Shown piece after piece: positions 47,677 through 59,137 of a DNA stretch of 64,000 nt; position 1 is the stretch's first letter, and the number at the start of each line of letters is the position of its first letter. This DNA comes from Ampullaceana balthica (taxonomy: Eukaryota; Mollusca; Gastropoda; Lymnaeidae), in contig CALYLW010000495.1 of assembly GCA_944989445.1 (NCBI GenBank), positions 124,001-188,000 of the forward strand. The letters run 5' to 3'. The notes under the pieces were generated by a model. That model was not told where the DNA came from. It did no database searches and saw nothing but the letters and a program-made list of their open reading frames with translations. The position numbers and the translations under genes were made by a program.

Positions 47677-48556
47677 CAGAGGCGTCACTAGGGTTGGTGT
47701 CACCCGGGGCGGTAGATCATGGTATCACCCCCTCACGACTTAACACATAGAACTCCTCCGAGTCTTACAGTGCTAAATAACGGGGATATACAGAATTTTA
47801 CATTTTGGTGTCCCCCCCCCCTTGTGATGGTGTCACCTGGTGCGGTTCGCCACCCTCGCATTCCCATAGTGACGCCACTGTAAACGCGACACATTGTGTA
47901 ATTTGTCTTATTTAAATTGTTGTTTTAGTGTAACTTACTAATTAATTTCGTGACGTTGACCCGTAAAATGTCTCACAAAAAAGAGCGTAGATGAAGATTG
48001 GAGGCGATTGTTCTAATAGAGGCTAATGTTTCAAGATGGACTACCAACGAGGTATAGCGCTCTTATGTTTGCACCCATTTGTCGTCACTCTTTCTTCATG
48101 CCCTCTTTAATGAGATGTGACAATAATTTAAAAAAGCACAATGTTCCCAATCATATGTCAGACAAGCCTTGAACTAAAAAAGTTAGTTTATTAATTAATT
48201 GAATGACATTTTTTTAAGGTTAAGTCTTGTCTGTCAAACTTTAAGAACATTTATTAATATTTTTTTTTAAATCGTCTATCTTTTGAACGTGTCCAAAATT
48301 TAGGTGTAAATTGGCTTACTTTTGTTGGGATCTTTTTTATTATTATTATTATTGCATGTTAACTGATATTATTTTATTACTAAGTTTTCGCGTTTAACAC
48401 ATTTCATTGCACTTCGTATTTTTTTCCTAGGTGAAAAAAATTAGTCATCTTTTTTTACATAAAATTGTATACAGTAACATTTTAGATTTGGTGTCACCCC
48501 CCTGATGGTGTCACCCGGGGCGGCCCGCCCCACCGCACCCCCTAGTGACGCCACTG
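47677..48556. mobile_element. 880-bp hAT-type element, CAGAGGCGTCAC family
   Basis: Left end CAGAGGCGTCACTAGGG, right end inverted CAGTGGCGTCACTAGGGGG. Perfect duplication ACTAGACA at 47669-47676 and 48557-48564. A second inner end (TAGTGACGCCACTG at 47869-47882) bounds a 206-bp unit homologous to 5129-5318, so the element may be composite. No transposase frame. Confidence 0.85.
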
Positions 48557-48638
48557 ACTAGACATACATCATGTTTCATATATGGTAAAATTAAAATATT
48601 TTAGTCCCATCAATAAATGATTTTTTTTTCTATTTCAG

Positions 48639-48746
48639 GAAATAGTCGAAAATGATAAAAACCTCATCACATTCATCAAACTACACGCCCCATGGGAAGT
48701 TTGCTGCGCCTACGCCGAAAGCTTAAGTATCCGCGCCCCCTTACAG
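48639..48746 (+). CDS. ANO7: ANO7-like core exon c
   Basis: Acceptor TTTCTATTTCAG, donor CAG|GTAGGT, phase 0 both sides. 36 residues including FIKLHAPWEVCCAYAE and SLSIRAPLQ, the conserved W-x-V...YAE strand/helix of the dimerisation domain. Confidence 0.95.
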
Positions 48747-50741
48747 GTAGGTTAAATTATCTATATAATCCTGGAAGTTCGACGTTAAAATACTAAGAGC
48801 ATTAGTCAAATCTATTTTTCAAAGAGCTTCCTACGAAACTGAGAAAGTAATTAATTATTTTAAAATATATTGTTAACATATCTGATTAATAATTATGTTA
48901 CTAAATTAACTTAAAATCTTTTTATATTGTCTTGCAAAATTCTCTATGCCTGTTCATGTTTGTCAGCAAATCCTTCTTTCCTCGTAATGTTGTATTACAC
49001 TCACTACTTCCTGTTTGAAGACATGTTTGAATACTTTAAACACTTCTGCTCGCATGTTGTGAGAAATATTTTTTAAATATTTTTTTTAACCTGTACACTT
49101 CACCAGTGATGAACAATGAGAGCTAGATGTGTTATGTTCTGATGAACAGTTACAAATAGCTAGATGTGTTATGTTTAAAAAATGCAGTGAATATGCATTT
49201 GCCTTGCCCAGTTCTTAATACAGACACACACAGAAAAGTACTGACGACCAACTATTGTGTCTTTAAAATTGGCCACACAAAATAATTCTTGAACTTTCTT
49301 TGGGTCATTGCATTTCATCTATCTCTTCTTTTAGGTTTTATATTATTAGTGTATGAACCTTGTGACTATAACAAGAAATTTCATATCAAGCTGTTGTTAT
49401 TTGTTTTACACAGAGAATTGTCTTAGATATTCCAGTTAGTGTTTTAAACTTACGAAATTTTAAAATTATTATCTATGAATGACTCTGTCATACCATCACA
49501 CCAGCACAGAAGGCATGGCAAGATAAACAGCTGCTTAAAAAAAACATGTTTCATTTTTATCATACAAAATAAGATATTGTGTACTGTCCGAATGAACGGG
49601 CCTTTCAAGACAGCACATTTGGTCGGTCACCTTACTCGCCAATCATTACAATTTTTTCCAGTGTTTCTACATGTTGTTGTTTTTTGTTTGTTTTGTTTTA
49701 TTTCTACGTTCCTACGTTTTGGATTGTATAAAATTACAAAACTTGTTATCCCACATAAACACAAAATACAACAAACATACGTGCACTCCTAAAACACATT
49801 GTGTAATATCCGTTACTTAAATCAAGGTCTATATTTTTGTATTGATGAATTAAAATAGATGCACTTACTTTAGAGGACGTGTAACACAGACACACAGAGA
49901 GTATTTGATTGACTTATACATGTAAATATCACTGATCAAACGCCACTTGTTGCCGTGGGCTCGTCTAATGTTCTTTTTTATCACTGTGATCCTCACTCAA
50001 ACAGGTTGTCCCCGACAGTAAGGTACGGTATTGTCCAGTCATCATAACTATCGTATTAGTTAGCAACAACAACAGACTGTTAGTTGCTTTTTAAAATAAC
50101 TACATACAACGAATGGTTTTATAGCCATTAAGAAATTTAAGTTCATTTGATAACTGCCATGATATTAAACAATCTTTTCTTTTAATTCATTGCACTGAAG
50201 TGAACTGTATAAACACAGAGGTTGTTTTTTTTGGATTCAAAGGTTTTTTTTTACTCTTTTTGCTTTCTGCATATTAATTAAGCTAAGCATAAACTTAATA
50301 AGCACAATGGTTTTTATACTATAACCAATTTTCCGATTTGGAAAGAGTGAACTGCATTCAAAATTTTTTAAACAAAAGTTCAATGTTTAAAAGAAAAAAG
50401 TTGAGTACTAAAAAATGGTTGATTTTTTAATTTCAATCTAAGCATTTTAAAACTGGGTTGAGTCACCAGGGCACGTGGGAGTCACCAGGCCACGTTGATG
50501 TACTCTTGAATAATAATTTAGGTTTTATCGACTTTTATCATTAACTTGATATTTAACGTTTTTATCTTAATTTAAGAATCAAACAAACGCACAATTTTAA
50601 TGGTAAAAACTATGGGATTCAGTAAATACATTGTGACCTATAGAATTATTTGTTGCTAACATTGGTATAAGAAACTATCAAATAGTGTGAGATTAAATAT
50701 AATAAGGCAGCAACAATAGTGAAACTAAATACGTACAGCAA
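48747..50741 (+). other. Long intron, left part
   Basis: AT-rich. Short repeat AGCTAGATGTGTTATGTT occurs twice near 49123-49170. No gene recognised; the frame 49475-49792 has no support. Confidence 0.4.
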
Positions 50742-51048
50742 CAGGTGTGAGACTAAGTTATCTAAGGATAGTTAGACTAAGTTATCAAAGGATAGTTAGA
50801 CTAAGTTATCAAAGGATAGTTAGACTAAGTTATCAAAGGATAGTTAGACTAAGTTATCAAAGGATAGTTAGACTAAGTTATCAAAGGATAGTTAGACTAA
50901 GTTATCAAAGGATAGTTAGACTAAGTTATCAAAGGATAGTTAGACTAAGTTATCAAAGGATAGTTAGACTAAGTTATCAAAGGATAGTTAGACTAAGTTA
51001 TCAAAGGATAGTTAGACTAAGTTATCAAAGGATAGTTAGACTAATTAC
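50742..51048 (+). repeat. 24-bp minisatellite, about 12 copies
   Basis: Units AGTTAGACTAAGTTATCAAA plus GGAT, essentially identical. Confidence 0.94.
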
Positions 51049-51532
51049 TTTAAGCATATAAGCCATCGGATCATCTCAATTACATAAAAAATATGTGTCC
51101 ATCTTTGTGACGTCACCTCAGGAGGAATACCAGGAGCCCAAACCTCTTGACCCCCACAGTGTTTATTTCAGTGAGGTAACTGTTCAAACCGCTGTTATCT
51201 ATTGACCAGTGTCAATTCTGTCGTCTTGTGTTCATCCATGTCGTTGTATCGCTGTAACGCGGCTTTGAGAAAGGGTCTCCGGGATGTCGGTCTTAGCTGT
51301 AAGCTTGTCATTTGTGGGCGTGCTGGGTAGAAATCCTTATTTAACCGAGTAACCCGTTCCATAACAGGGGTGTTAACACGCTGTATTTTGGCTCTTACGT
51401 TTGACTCATTCAAATCAATGTTTGCTAAACAAATCAAGGTGCAGGAGAAGTGTCTTATTTTATTTACATTTAATTTTGAAATATATTTTTATGTTTCTTT
51501 GCTTGCATCCAAACAGCTCTCATTAGCAAGTA

Positions 51533-51821
51533 AGGGGCCGTCCATAAAGTACATCACGCTATTTTGACCATTTTACCCCCCCCCTTTCCCCTGTCACAAA
51601 CTGCCACAAATTTTGGACGCCTTCCCCCCTCTTAAAGTACGTCACACTTTGGAACAAAAAATATTTTTTATTAACAAAATAATTAACATTTAATATAAAA
51701 CACCGCGACGTCACACATAGCCGTACCCCACCTCCCCCTGTCACAAACTGTTACACTTTCTTACACCCTCTCCGCCCACCCTCCCTCCTGGAGCAAGACA
51801 TACTTTATGGACGGCCCCTAA
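51533..51821. mobile_element. AGGGGCCGTCCATAAAGTAC TIR element, copy 5
   Basis: Complete 289-bp copy. Left AGGGGCCGTCCATAAAGTA, right TACTTTATGGACGGCCCCT. Interior mirror-like, with CTGTCACAAACTG in both halves. Likely duplication limited to TAA/TA-type; unresolved. Confidence 0.82.
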
Positions 51822-54339
51822 TGACAATTTTAAAATTGAAAATCACTTGTAACGTTAAAACAGCTTGGGGGCTGGACGCACTGATCCTCACATAAAAAAA
51901 ACAAGAGAACATATGTTACAAATATTAAACATCTGTGACTTTATTAAACATATCAAGCAATGGTTTACATTAAGCTGTTTGATTATTAACATTATTAATT
52001 GAAAAAAAAATTATTTAGGACTGAAAAAATTCTTAAGTTTTGAACAAACTACAGAACGGAGACCCTTTCTTATAAGCGTACGCCGTTGTTTGTTTACTGC
52101 CTCTATATGTTTTATACGTATGGTTTAGCTCAGCTCGTATAGATTAGTTCGAACATTTTAACAATTATTTCCTCAATATTAATGTAGTTTATTGTCAACA
52201 GCACTGCATTGTAATGTTACATAGTTTAGCCCTCGTATCCCTTGCTAGATAGTAGATAGTATGTTAGACTCACCACAAAGAGCCTCATACAAGTGTCATT
52301 GTCTACCTTTTGAAATGTTCCCATTAATAATCTGATATGCTGCCAGATCCTTCATGTTTAGCATGTTGAATATTTCTGATTTGCTGTGTGATGCCCCCCC
52401 CCCTTGTTTGACTCATCCAGTGGAGTACATCAGTAACATAGAAATTAGAATGGCGTCTTTAATTCGACATGACATTAACCATGATAAACCACTAATTTGT
52501 TTGTTTTAAAAAAATAATTATAATAATAATAATAAATAACATTTATAGAAACAAGTTGTTTTATTGGCTAACGTAAACTTAAGTTTTAGAAACTTATTGT
52601 ATAGGTCATGGTACTGAAACTTTTTTTTAATGACAACTAGATCATGATAGGTCACGTGGGTCAAGGTCATGACCCTGTGTCTCTCTTCGGAAATAAAAGA
52701 TCATTGAGTCCTAATTCGTAAATATTTAGCTAGGTTGTCATGACAACAAAGACTCAATAATTGGATGACTTTGTTGTGCCGATTGTCAACTTGTGATAAT
52801 TGTGGCAGCCGACATGCAGAGGTTACAGAACACATTTATTAAGAGACGAAGGCCATATTCCGATGTCCGCGCAGTCATCACATTTTGTCAAATGTACTAA
52901 AATAAATCACCTTCAAGTTACTTTGACTTTCATGCTAGCTTGAGTGGGCAAATGAAGGCCACGCAGCGCCTACATCTCTTAGCGCTTGTCTTTTGGTTCA
53001 GTTTTACACGCTTGCGCAACCTCGCTTTCATGAGCCTTATGACACAGCAGCAAAAGACGCCCTAGCAAATGTGTTATCAGTTGAATCAGTTGATTTATTT
53101 CATTATTGTGCTGTTATTAGCCACATTCAATTACGAGCTCAATGCACGCGAGTGGCAGTGATATGAAACTCAACATATAACAGTGAATGTAATAACATTG
53201 GATGTAATAACAATGGATGCAAAGAAATAATTATGAAAATAACGCATGTGTCTGGGACATCATTGCAGTGGCGCCTGACAAGTTCAAATATCTTCACCAT
53301 CATAAAGAACAAAGGTAAACGACCGGATGTTAATAAAAAAAAATAATAGCGATTTTTTTCATTTGAAAAAAAAATGGTCTCTGTTTCGATTTCAATGCTT
53401 TGGGTAACGTATTTTCGGCTACGAACCTGATTCTGAAACGAATTAAATTAGTAGCTCGAAGTACCATTATAAATATTTTTTTCATCGTCTTTTGTCAAAA
53501 GCTAGTTTTAAGATTTTTTTTAAAAAAACAATGTTATAAACTTTACTTACTTTTAGTGTCATTTTGTTACCATGAAAATTGTAGGTTAATTGTTAGATAA
53601 TTGTAGGTTAATTGTTAGATAATTTCATGAGGAAACACGTGTGACTAAACAAAAATATTTCTACTTTAATAGCTAAGAGTTTAGATATATATCAGTATAT
53701 TCTTTCCTTGATCTTTTCTGTATAAAGTTCATGTGAATTAAAAGTTACAGTGAATCCACTGGATAGTCTTCCCGAAATCTATCTGTGCACTTACGTATCC
53801 ATAAAAGTATTGCTAACATGTACTCGAAGTGCTCCCCATCATCGTAACCCTGTCGTGGACACACTTTATTCTACGGTTGCCGCCCTTACAGGTACTATAC
53901 TACATCACTGTTTTGCTTTCCCCTTTTCATAAGCACTGACGTCACACATTGGCTTGACGTAAGAGTTCTAACCTCTTTAACATATTTTAGATGCAAGCTG
54001 TCTTAAAATGTTCATTTTCAGATTATTGATCTGATCTGTGGAGATGCGAGGTCCCCGAAAATTAAATTATCGTTGCTGTTTCATTCAGGTGGAAATTCAC
54101 AAAAAATGTTAACTTTGTCAACATATGATATTTAATTATTAATTTTAGTCACTAACCTTCATTTTATTATTAGTCAATAACCTTAAATTAAATTACCATA
54201 TTTAATTAAATTGTAAAGTATGACAGTAATGAAAAATCTAAACTTTTTTCCTAAAGTTCAAAACTTTTTTTTTATTCTCCTGGAGTTTTCCACAAGAACT
54301 TTTACTTGGAAAACAAAAATAAAAAGGAAATGATGTTTT
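51822..54339. other. Long intron spacer
   Basis: AT-rich, with a 25-bp tandem pair (TTGTAGGTTAATTGTTAGAT at 53580-53625) and a poly-C run near 52394. No gene or transposon terminus recognised. Confidence 0.4.
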
Positions 54340-54830
54340 GAGAAGTAGAGTACAAGGCACCTTTGGACTAAATATACACTTGCCCAAGCCTTTTACTGTG
54401 ACACACCCTTGTACATAAGACACCTTTGGACTATGACACTCTTGGACTTTAAGGCACTCTGTGACTGGATGACTCCTTGGGACAATAAGACACCCTTGGA
54501 CTATTCTTGTACTAAAAGACACCCTTGTATATTAAGGCACTCTTGTATTATAAAACATCATTGGACTATCTTATCTTAGGGGCCGTCCATAAAGTACGTC
54601 ACGTGATTTTTTACCATTTTTACCCCCCCCCCTCACCCCAGTCACAAACTGTCACAAATCTCTGACTCCCCCCCTCTCCTTGGTAACAAACTGTCAAACT
54701 TTCTTACACCCCCTCTCCCCACGTGGAGCGTGACGTACTTTATGGATGTCCCCTTATCTGTTGCAGACGCTCCTTCTATACAGACTATAAGACACCCATG
54801 GACTATAAGACATCAATAGACTATTAGAAT
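54340..54830 (+). repeat. Diverged ~24-bp minisatellite with MITE insertion
   Basis: Degenerate units around TTGGACTATAAGACACCC from 54340 to 54570 and again at 54780-54830, split by the TIR element 54578-54754. Confidence 0.7.
54578..54754. mobile_element. AGGGGCCGTCCATAAAGTAC TIR element, copy 6 (177 bp)
   Basis: Left AGGGGCCGTCCATAAAGTAC, right inverted with TGACGTACTTTATGGATG. TTATCT occurs on both sides and could be the target duplication. The smallest copy. Confidence 0.78.
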
Positions 54831-56024
54831 CTTGTGCTTAAACTTTCACTCATATTTTAAGAATTTCCAATATTTTATGGTTTTTAAATTTAAACCTTTC
54901 GGGGTTTTTTGTTTATGTATCCTATTTGCCCATGTCTACGGCGTATTGATCTTCCCAAAGAGAAGCGGTTTTTAAATGGTCAAAAGACCCAACTTCCCAT
55001 AACTCACCTCTGATAGGCACTCCACAGTTTGAGTAGCACTTACCTGGCTGTGATGTCAGTAGCACTTACCTGGCTGTGACGTGGTAGACGTTGGACTGGT
55101 GATCATTGATCAGACATTTAAATGTTACGTTTTAAGTAAAATCATTCGACCAGCTTGAAGTCTTCACTGTGGCTGAAAAGATGATGTTAGGACACAAATC
55201 GTTAATTTCCACAACACAAGCTGTTCACATTGCATGTTATTGATTGGCTCGCATGCGTAACATTCACGTGCCCTCCATTGCTGACACAGCAAGCACTTAT
55301 TTTTTTAACACACTTCTTCCATCTCTTTGTAAGGTGTCTTTTAATTACGCACACTCTTTCACTTCTCAAATATTCATTTATTTTGATGTTGAATTTTGTG
55401 CATGAATTCTTTGATAATAGAATATAAATATTTAATTTATAACTTTTTTTTTCCAATTCATATAAATTTCACTAAGACTCTGGAAAAAATAATAAGATTC
55501 TATGATTGCTTTTGTAGCTCTTACACCAATGCCTTAAATAAAGAGTTTTGTTAGTTTAGAAATTATAAAAGTATAAATATGCCCTTTTTATGGGACATAT
55601 TTAAATAAAGCTTTAGAAAAAAATATGATTTGTTAATATGCAAAATTTATGATGATATTTATGTTTGTTTTAGTAACATTAAAAAGTCCATAATGGTTAC
55701 TGGATTTTGACAACCGACAGTGTATTACAATATACTATGGGAGGGGAGGGGTGTATGTAGATATATTATAGATTGGTAGATAGATACATGTATGTAGAGA
55801 GTTTTATTAATAGATGGATACATATATTAAGAAAGATATATAGATAGCGGAATAGGTAGATGGATGGATACATTATATGTAGAGCGATCTAGATATACAT
55901 AGATTTTAGCGATACATCAGATAGAGATAAATAATATATATGTGTAGATAGGTATATAGAATTTGTAGATAGAGAGATACAAAGTGGGGTGCGGGGGTGT
56001 AAATTTGTGTTTGAGGTTGTTGTT
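54831..56024. other. Long intron spacer
   Basis: Contains a 26-bp direct pair with GCACTTACCTGGCTGTGA (55036-55085) and ATAGAT/GATA-rich sequence from 55755 to 55985. Confidence 0.4.
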
Positions 56025-56510
56025 GATTTTAGGGAGTTGGTTTGATTCGTATGCGCTAATCCATAATTTTAGGGAGTTGGTTTGATTCGTATGCGCTAAT
56101 CCATAATTTTAGGGAGTTGGTTTGATTCGTATGCGCTAATCCATAATTTTAGGGAGTTGGTTTGATTCGTATGCGCTAATCCATAATTTTAGGGAGTTGG
56201 TTTGATTCGTATGCGCTAATCCATAATTTTAGGTAGTTGGTTTGATTCGTATGCGCTAATCCATAATTTTAGGTAGTTGGTTTGATTCGTATGCGCTAAT
56301 CCATAATTTTAGGTAGTTGGTTTGATTCGTATGCGCTAATCCATAATTTTAGGTAGTTGGTTTGATTCGTATGCGCTAATCCATAATTTTAGGTAGTTGG
56401 TTTGATTCGTATGCGCTAATCCATAATTTTAGGTAGTTGGTTTGATTCGTATGCGCTAATCCATAATTTTAGGTAGTTGGTTTGATTCGTATGCGCTAAT
56501 CCATAATTTT
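56025..56510 (+). repeat. 40-bp minisatellite, 12 copies in two blocks
   Basis: Units contain TTTGATTCGTATGCGCTAAT then CCATAATTTTAGG[G/T]AGTTGG. The first five copies have AGGGAG and the next seven AGGTAG, with no other difference. Confidence 0.95.
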
Positions 56511-56774
56511 CTTTTTCACGCTGAAAACTAACCGATTAACATAAAGGAACTGATATCTGATTGGGTTAATCTCTAATCTGGTTAATCTCTAAATTATGGA
56601 TGGTTTGATGATGTTGGTGGTGGGGGGGGGGAGTTGGGGGGGGGGTTAATTCGTGGATGATGGGTGTATGGATTTGATGGATGGAGGAGTATAAAGATTG
56701 AAAGTCAGCTATTTGTGAAGATATATAATATATCCTACATCCATGTATAGAATCACTAATGAAGATGTTATCTT

Positions 56775-57126
56775 TGTCTGACTGGGTTGTGAGTGACTGG
56801 GTTGTGAGTGACTGGGTTGTGAGTGACTGGGTTGTGAGTCACTGGGTTGTGAGTGACTGGGTTGTGAGTGACTGGGTTGTGAGTGACTGGGTTGTGTGTG
56901 ACTGGGTTGTGAGTCATTGGGTTGTGAGTGACTGGGTTGTGAGTGACTGGGTTGTGAGTGACTGGTTTGTGAGTGACTGGGTTGTGAGTGACTGCGTTGT
57001 GAGTGACTGGGTTGTGAGTGACTCGGTTGTGAGTGACTGGGTTGTGAGTGACTGGGTTGTGAGTGACTGGGTTGTGAGTGACTGGGTTGTGAGTGACTGG
57101 CTTGTGAGTGACTGGGTTGTGAGTGA
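56775..57126 (+). repeat. 15-bp minisatellite with GTGAGT in each unit, about 23 copies
   Basis: Units GTGAGTGACTGGGTT with scattered changes (GTGTGT, GAGTCA, GGTTTG). It ends 365 bp upstream of core exon d. Each unit carries a TT|GTGAGT donor-like motif on the sense strand. Confidence 0.94.
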
Positions 57127-57490
57127 CCAGTCTTATAAGTGGAAGAAGGCTGCTTGCAGCAGGTTAAAATGAAATTATTTATTCTGTGCATAAAAAAACT
57201 TGCTTATCTCAAATAAAATAAACCGTCCTGTGAACTATCTGCCTTACCTCCATTAGCACAATGTAATCATTCAATGCATTAGCCAGTAGCCTCTAGGCTT
57301 TACCTTTACGTTAATGTAATAAAGAGTTTTTAATAAATACAAACGGGAAACTATAAAGTTTCTCAGAATTTGATGCCACAGTACGTTTTCGTGGAGATCT
57401 TACTATTGTCAGATGATTACAGCTGCGGTCAGCTTGTGGTCAAATTTGGACCGGGACTAATGCCTGAACTCATTGTCTTCGTCCTGCCAG

Positions 57491-57627
57491 GCTCACCCCA
57501 ACCCCACGAGTAACTGGTCGTCCAAGTTACTAGATACTGTGCACATTCCCAACGTGATGGACCAGGAGGTGCCTAGCATGCCACTGGACTACTACACTTG
57601 TCAGTTTAAGACGTCCAAGCTGGAGAG
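57491..57627 (+). CDS. ANO7: ANO7-like core exon d
   Basis: Acceptor TCGTCCTGCCAG, donor GAGAG|GTCAGA. 45 residues plus two bases: TSNWSSKLLDTVHIPNV, then PLDYYTCQFKTSKLE. Matches the SNWS...IPNV...YY.C.F segment of ANO7. Confidence 0.96.
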
Positions 57628-57636
57628 GTCAGATAG

Positions 57637-57646
57637 AGAGAAAGAA

Positions 57647-57685
<39 letters not shown>

Positions 57686-57780
57686 GAGAGAGGGGGAGGG
57701 GTGAAGGAAGGGAGAGAGGGGGAGGAAGGGAGAGGGGGAAGGAGAGAGAGAGAGAAAGAAACAAAGAAGGAAAAAAAGTA
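57637..57780 (+). repeat. Purine-only (GA)n intron segment
   Basis: Almost pure A/G from about 57637 to 57780, occupying most of the 227-bp intron between exons d and e. Pyrimidines return only near the acceptor. Confidence 0.92.
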
Positions 57781-57854
57781 AGAACGAAAACAAAGAAAGA
57801 AAATGAAAGAAAACATGATTCCCCAACATGTCCAAAACTTGGTTCTGTTGACAG

Positions 57855-58023
57855 GTTCCTAGGCAGTGATAATCCAGCTACTTTCTTTGAAGACATCCAG
57901 AGACATCGGATTGTGTGGGAGATCTTATCCACTTCCATATATGGCAAGAAGAAGAAAGCCGAGGTCGGAATAGAGCGGTTGATGGATGAACATGGATTTG
58001 TGGCGGCGTTTCCTCTCCACGAT
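57855..58023 (+). CDS. ANO7: ANO7-like core exon e
   Basis: Acceptor TTCTGTTGACAG, donor GAT|GTAAGT. Codon AGG is split with exon d. Encodes RFLGSDNPATFF, HRIVWEILS, GIERLM and AAFPLHD, all hallmark anoctamin positions. Confidence 0.97.
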
Positions 58024-58666
58024 GTAAGTTTTAAATAGCCTACGGATATCCAGATGACAGATCCATCTTTTCAGCGTGAGTTCATCTGTTTTGCCTCTGA
58101 ACTTTCTTTGTATCTGTGTAACAGTCAATGAAATCAATGGATCAATCAATGGATGAATGTCTACGGAAGTTCAAACGGCGGATTAAACGTTCCTTGTTTT
58201 CATGTCCTTGATGAATGAATTTATTTTTTTTAGTTTATCATGTTTTTAAACAAATCATTAACAACTGGCAAAATAAAAATGCAACAATTATTAATGATAA
58301 TGAATCGTAGTTACAGATAAGAACGTTATTTCAAGACTTCTCTTGGTGCAAAATTTTGACTACTTCCCACCGTATGTTTAAATTCAATGATTATGCTTTG
58401 GTTTAATCATCTGGACTAGTGTTGGTGAACCTTTATTAGTTCCTATGTAAATAATATTTATTTATAGAGTAAATATATTGATGGTTACCAAGCTGGCCGG
58501 CCTTTGACATTGCTAATTTGTATTGGTTTGTATTTTGAAACATAATGTCCATTTCTATGAAGTGGCATATAAAATAGTCTGACGTGCCCTGATCAAGACC
58601 TATTGTTAATTGTTATTAAATTTACATTTACTCCCCCTCTCACCTTTTTGTCTCCCCTTCATCAAG
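58024..58666 (+). other. Intron
   Basis: AT-rich unique sequence with no array or transposon terminus seen. Confidence 0.5.
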
Positions 58667-58829
58667 GGTTCTTTTAAGTACAACCGTGACGCCGCTCCTG
58701 AGACACTGAACAAGAGACAAGTCTTGTACAAGTACTGGGCCCGCTGGGGCTGTTGGTACAAATACCAGCCACTCGATCACATTAGGGAATACTTTGGAGA
58801 GAAGATTGGAATCTATTTCGCTTGGTTAG
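58667..58829 (+). CDS. ANO7: ANO7-like core exon f
   Basis: Acceptor CCCTTCATCAAG, donor TTAG|GTGAGC. Encodes [32 protein letters not shown] and IYFAWL(G), leading into TM1. Confidence 0.97.
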
Positions 58830-59046
58830 GTGAGCAGATTATGTAAAAATATTCGCTTTCTTAAATTAGACATTAACCACATAAAGAAACGTTCATGAGT
58901 TGATTTTAAATATTGATGGCGTGATAGAAGCAATCATTTCAGCCCCTGATTTGCTAATGTATATTCGTTCCTGCTGTCTTTTGAAATGAAAAAAATTGTT
59001 AACCTCTAAATATCAAAAGTATGCCTATTGCTTCATGTTCTTACAG

Positions 59047-59137
59047 GATTCTACACGGCATGGCTGCTTCCGGCTTCCATTGTTGGTGTTCTGGTCTTCC
59101 TGTATGGTGTCATCACATTTGATGGTAACATACCAGC
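59047..59137 (+). CDS. ANO7: ANO7-like core exon g (TM1)
   Basis: Acceptor TGTTCTTACAG, donor GTAAGT. Encodes (G)FYTAWLLPASIVGVLVFLYG and VITFDGNIP(A), the first transmembrane helix. Confidence 0.96.

Noticed and set aside
57473..57781. 102-codon frame running from exon d into the GA repeat
   Set aside because: Read-through of the donor at 57628; continuity of RFLGSDN requires splicing to 57855.
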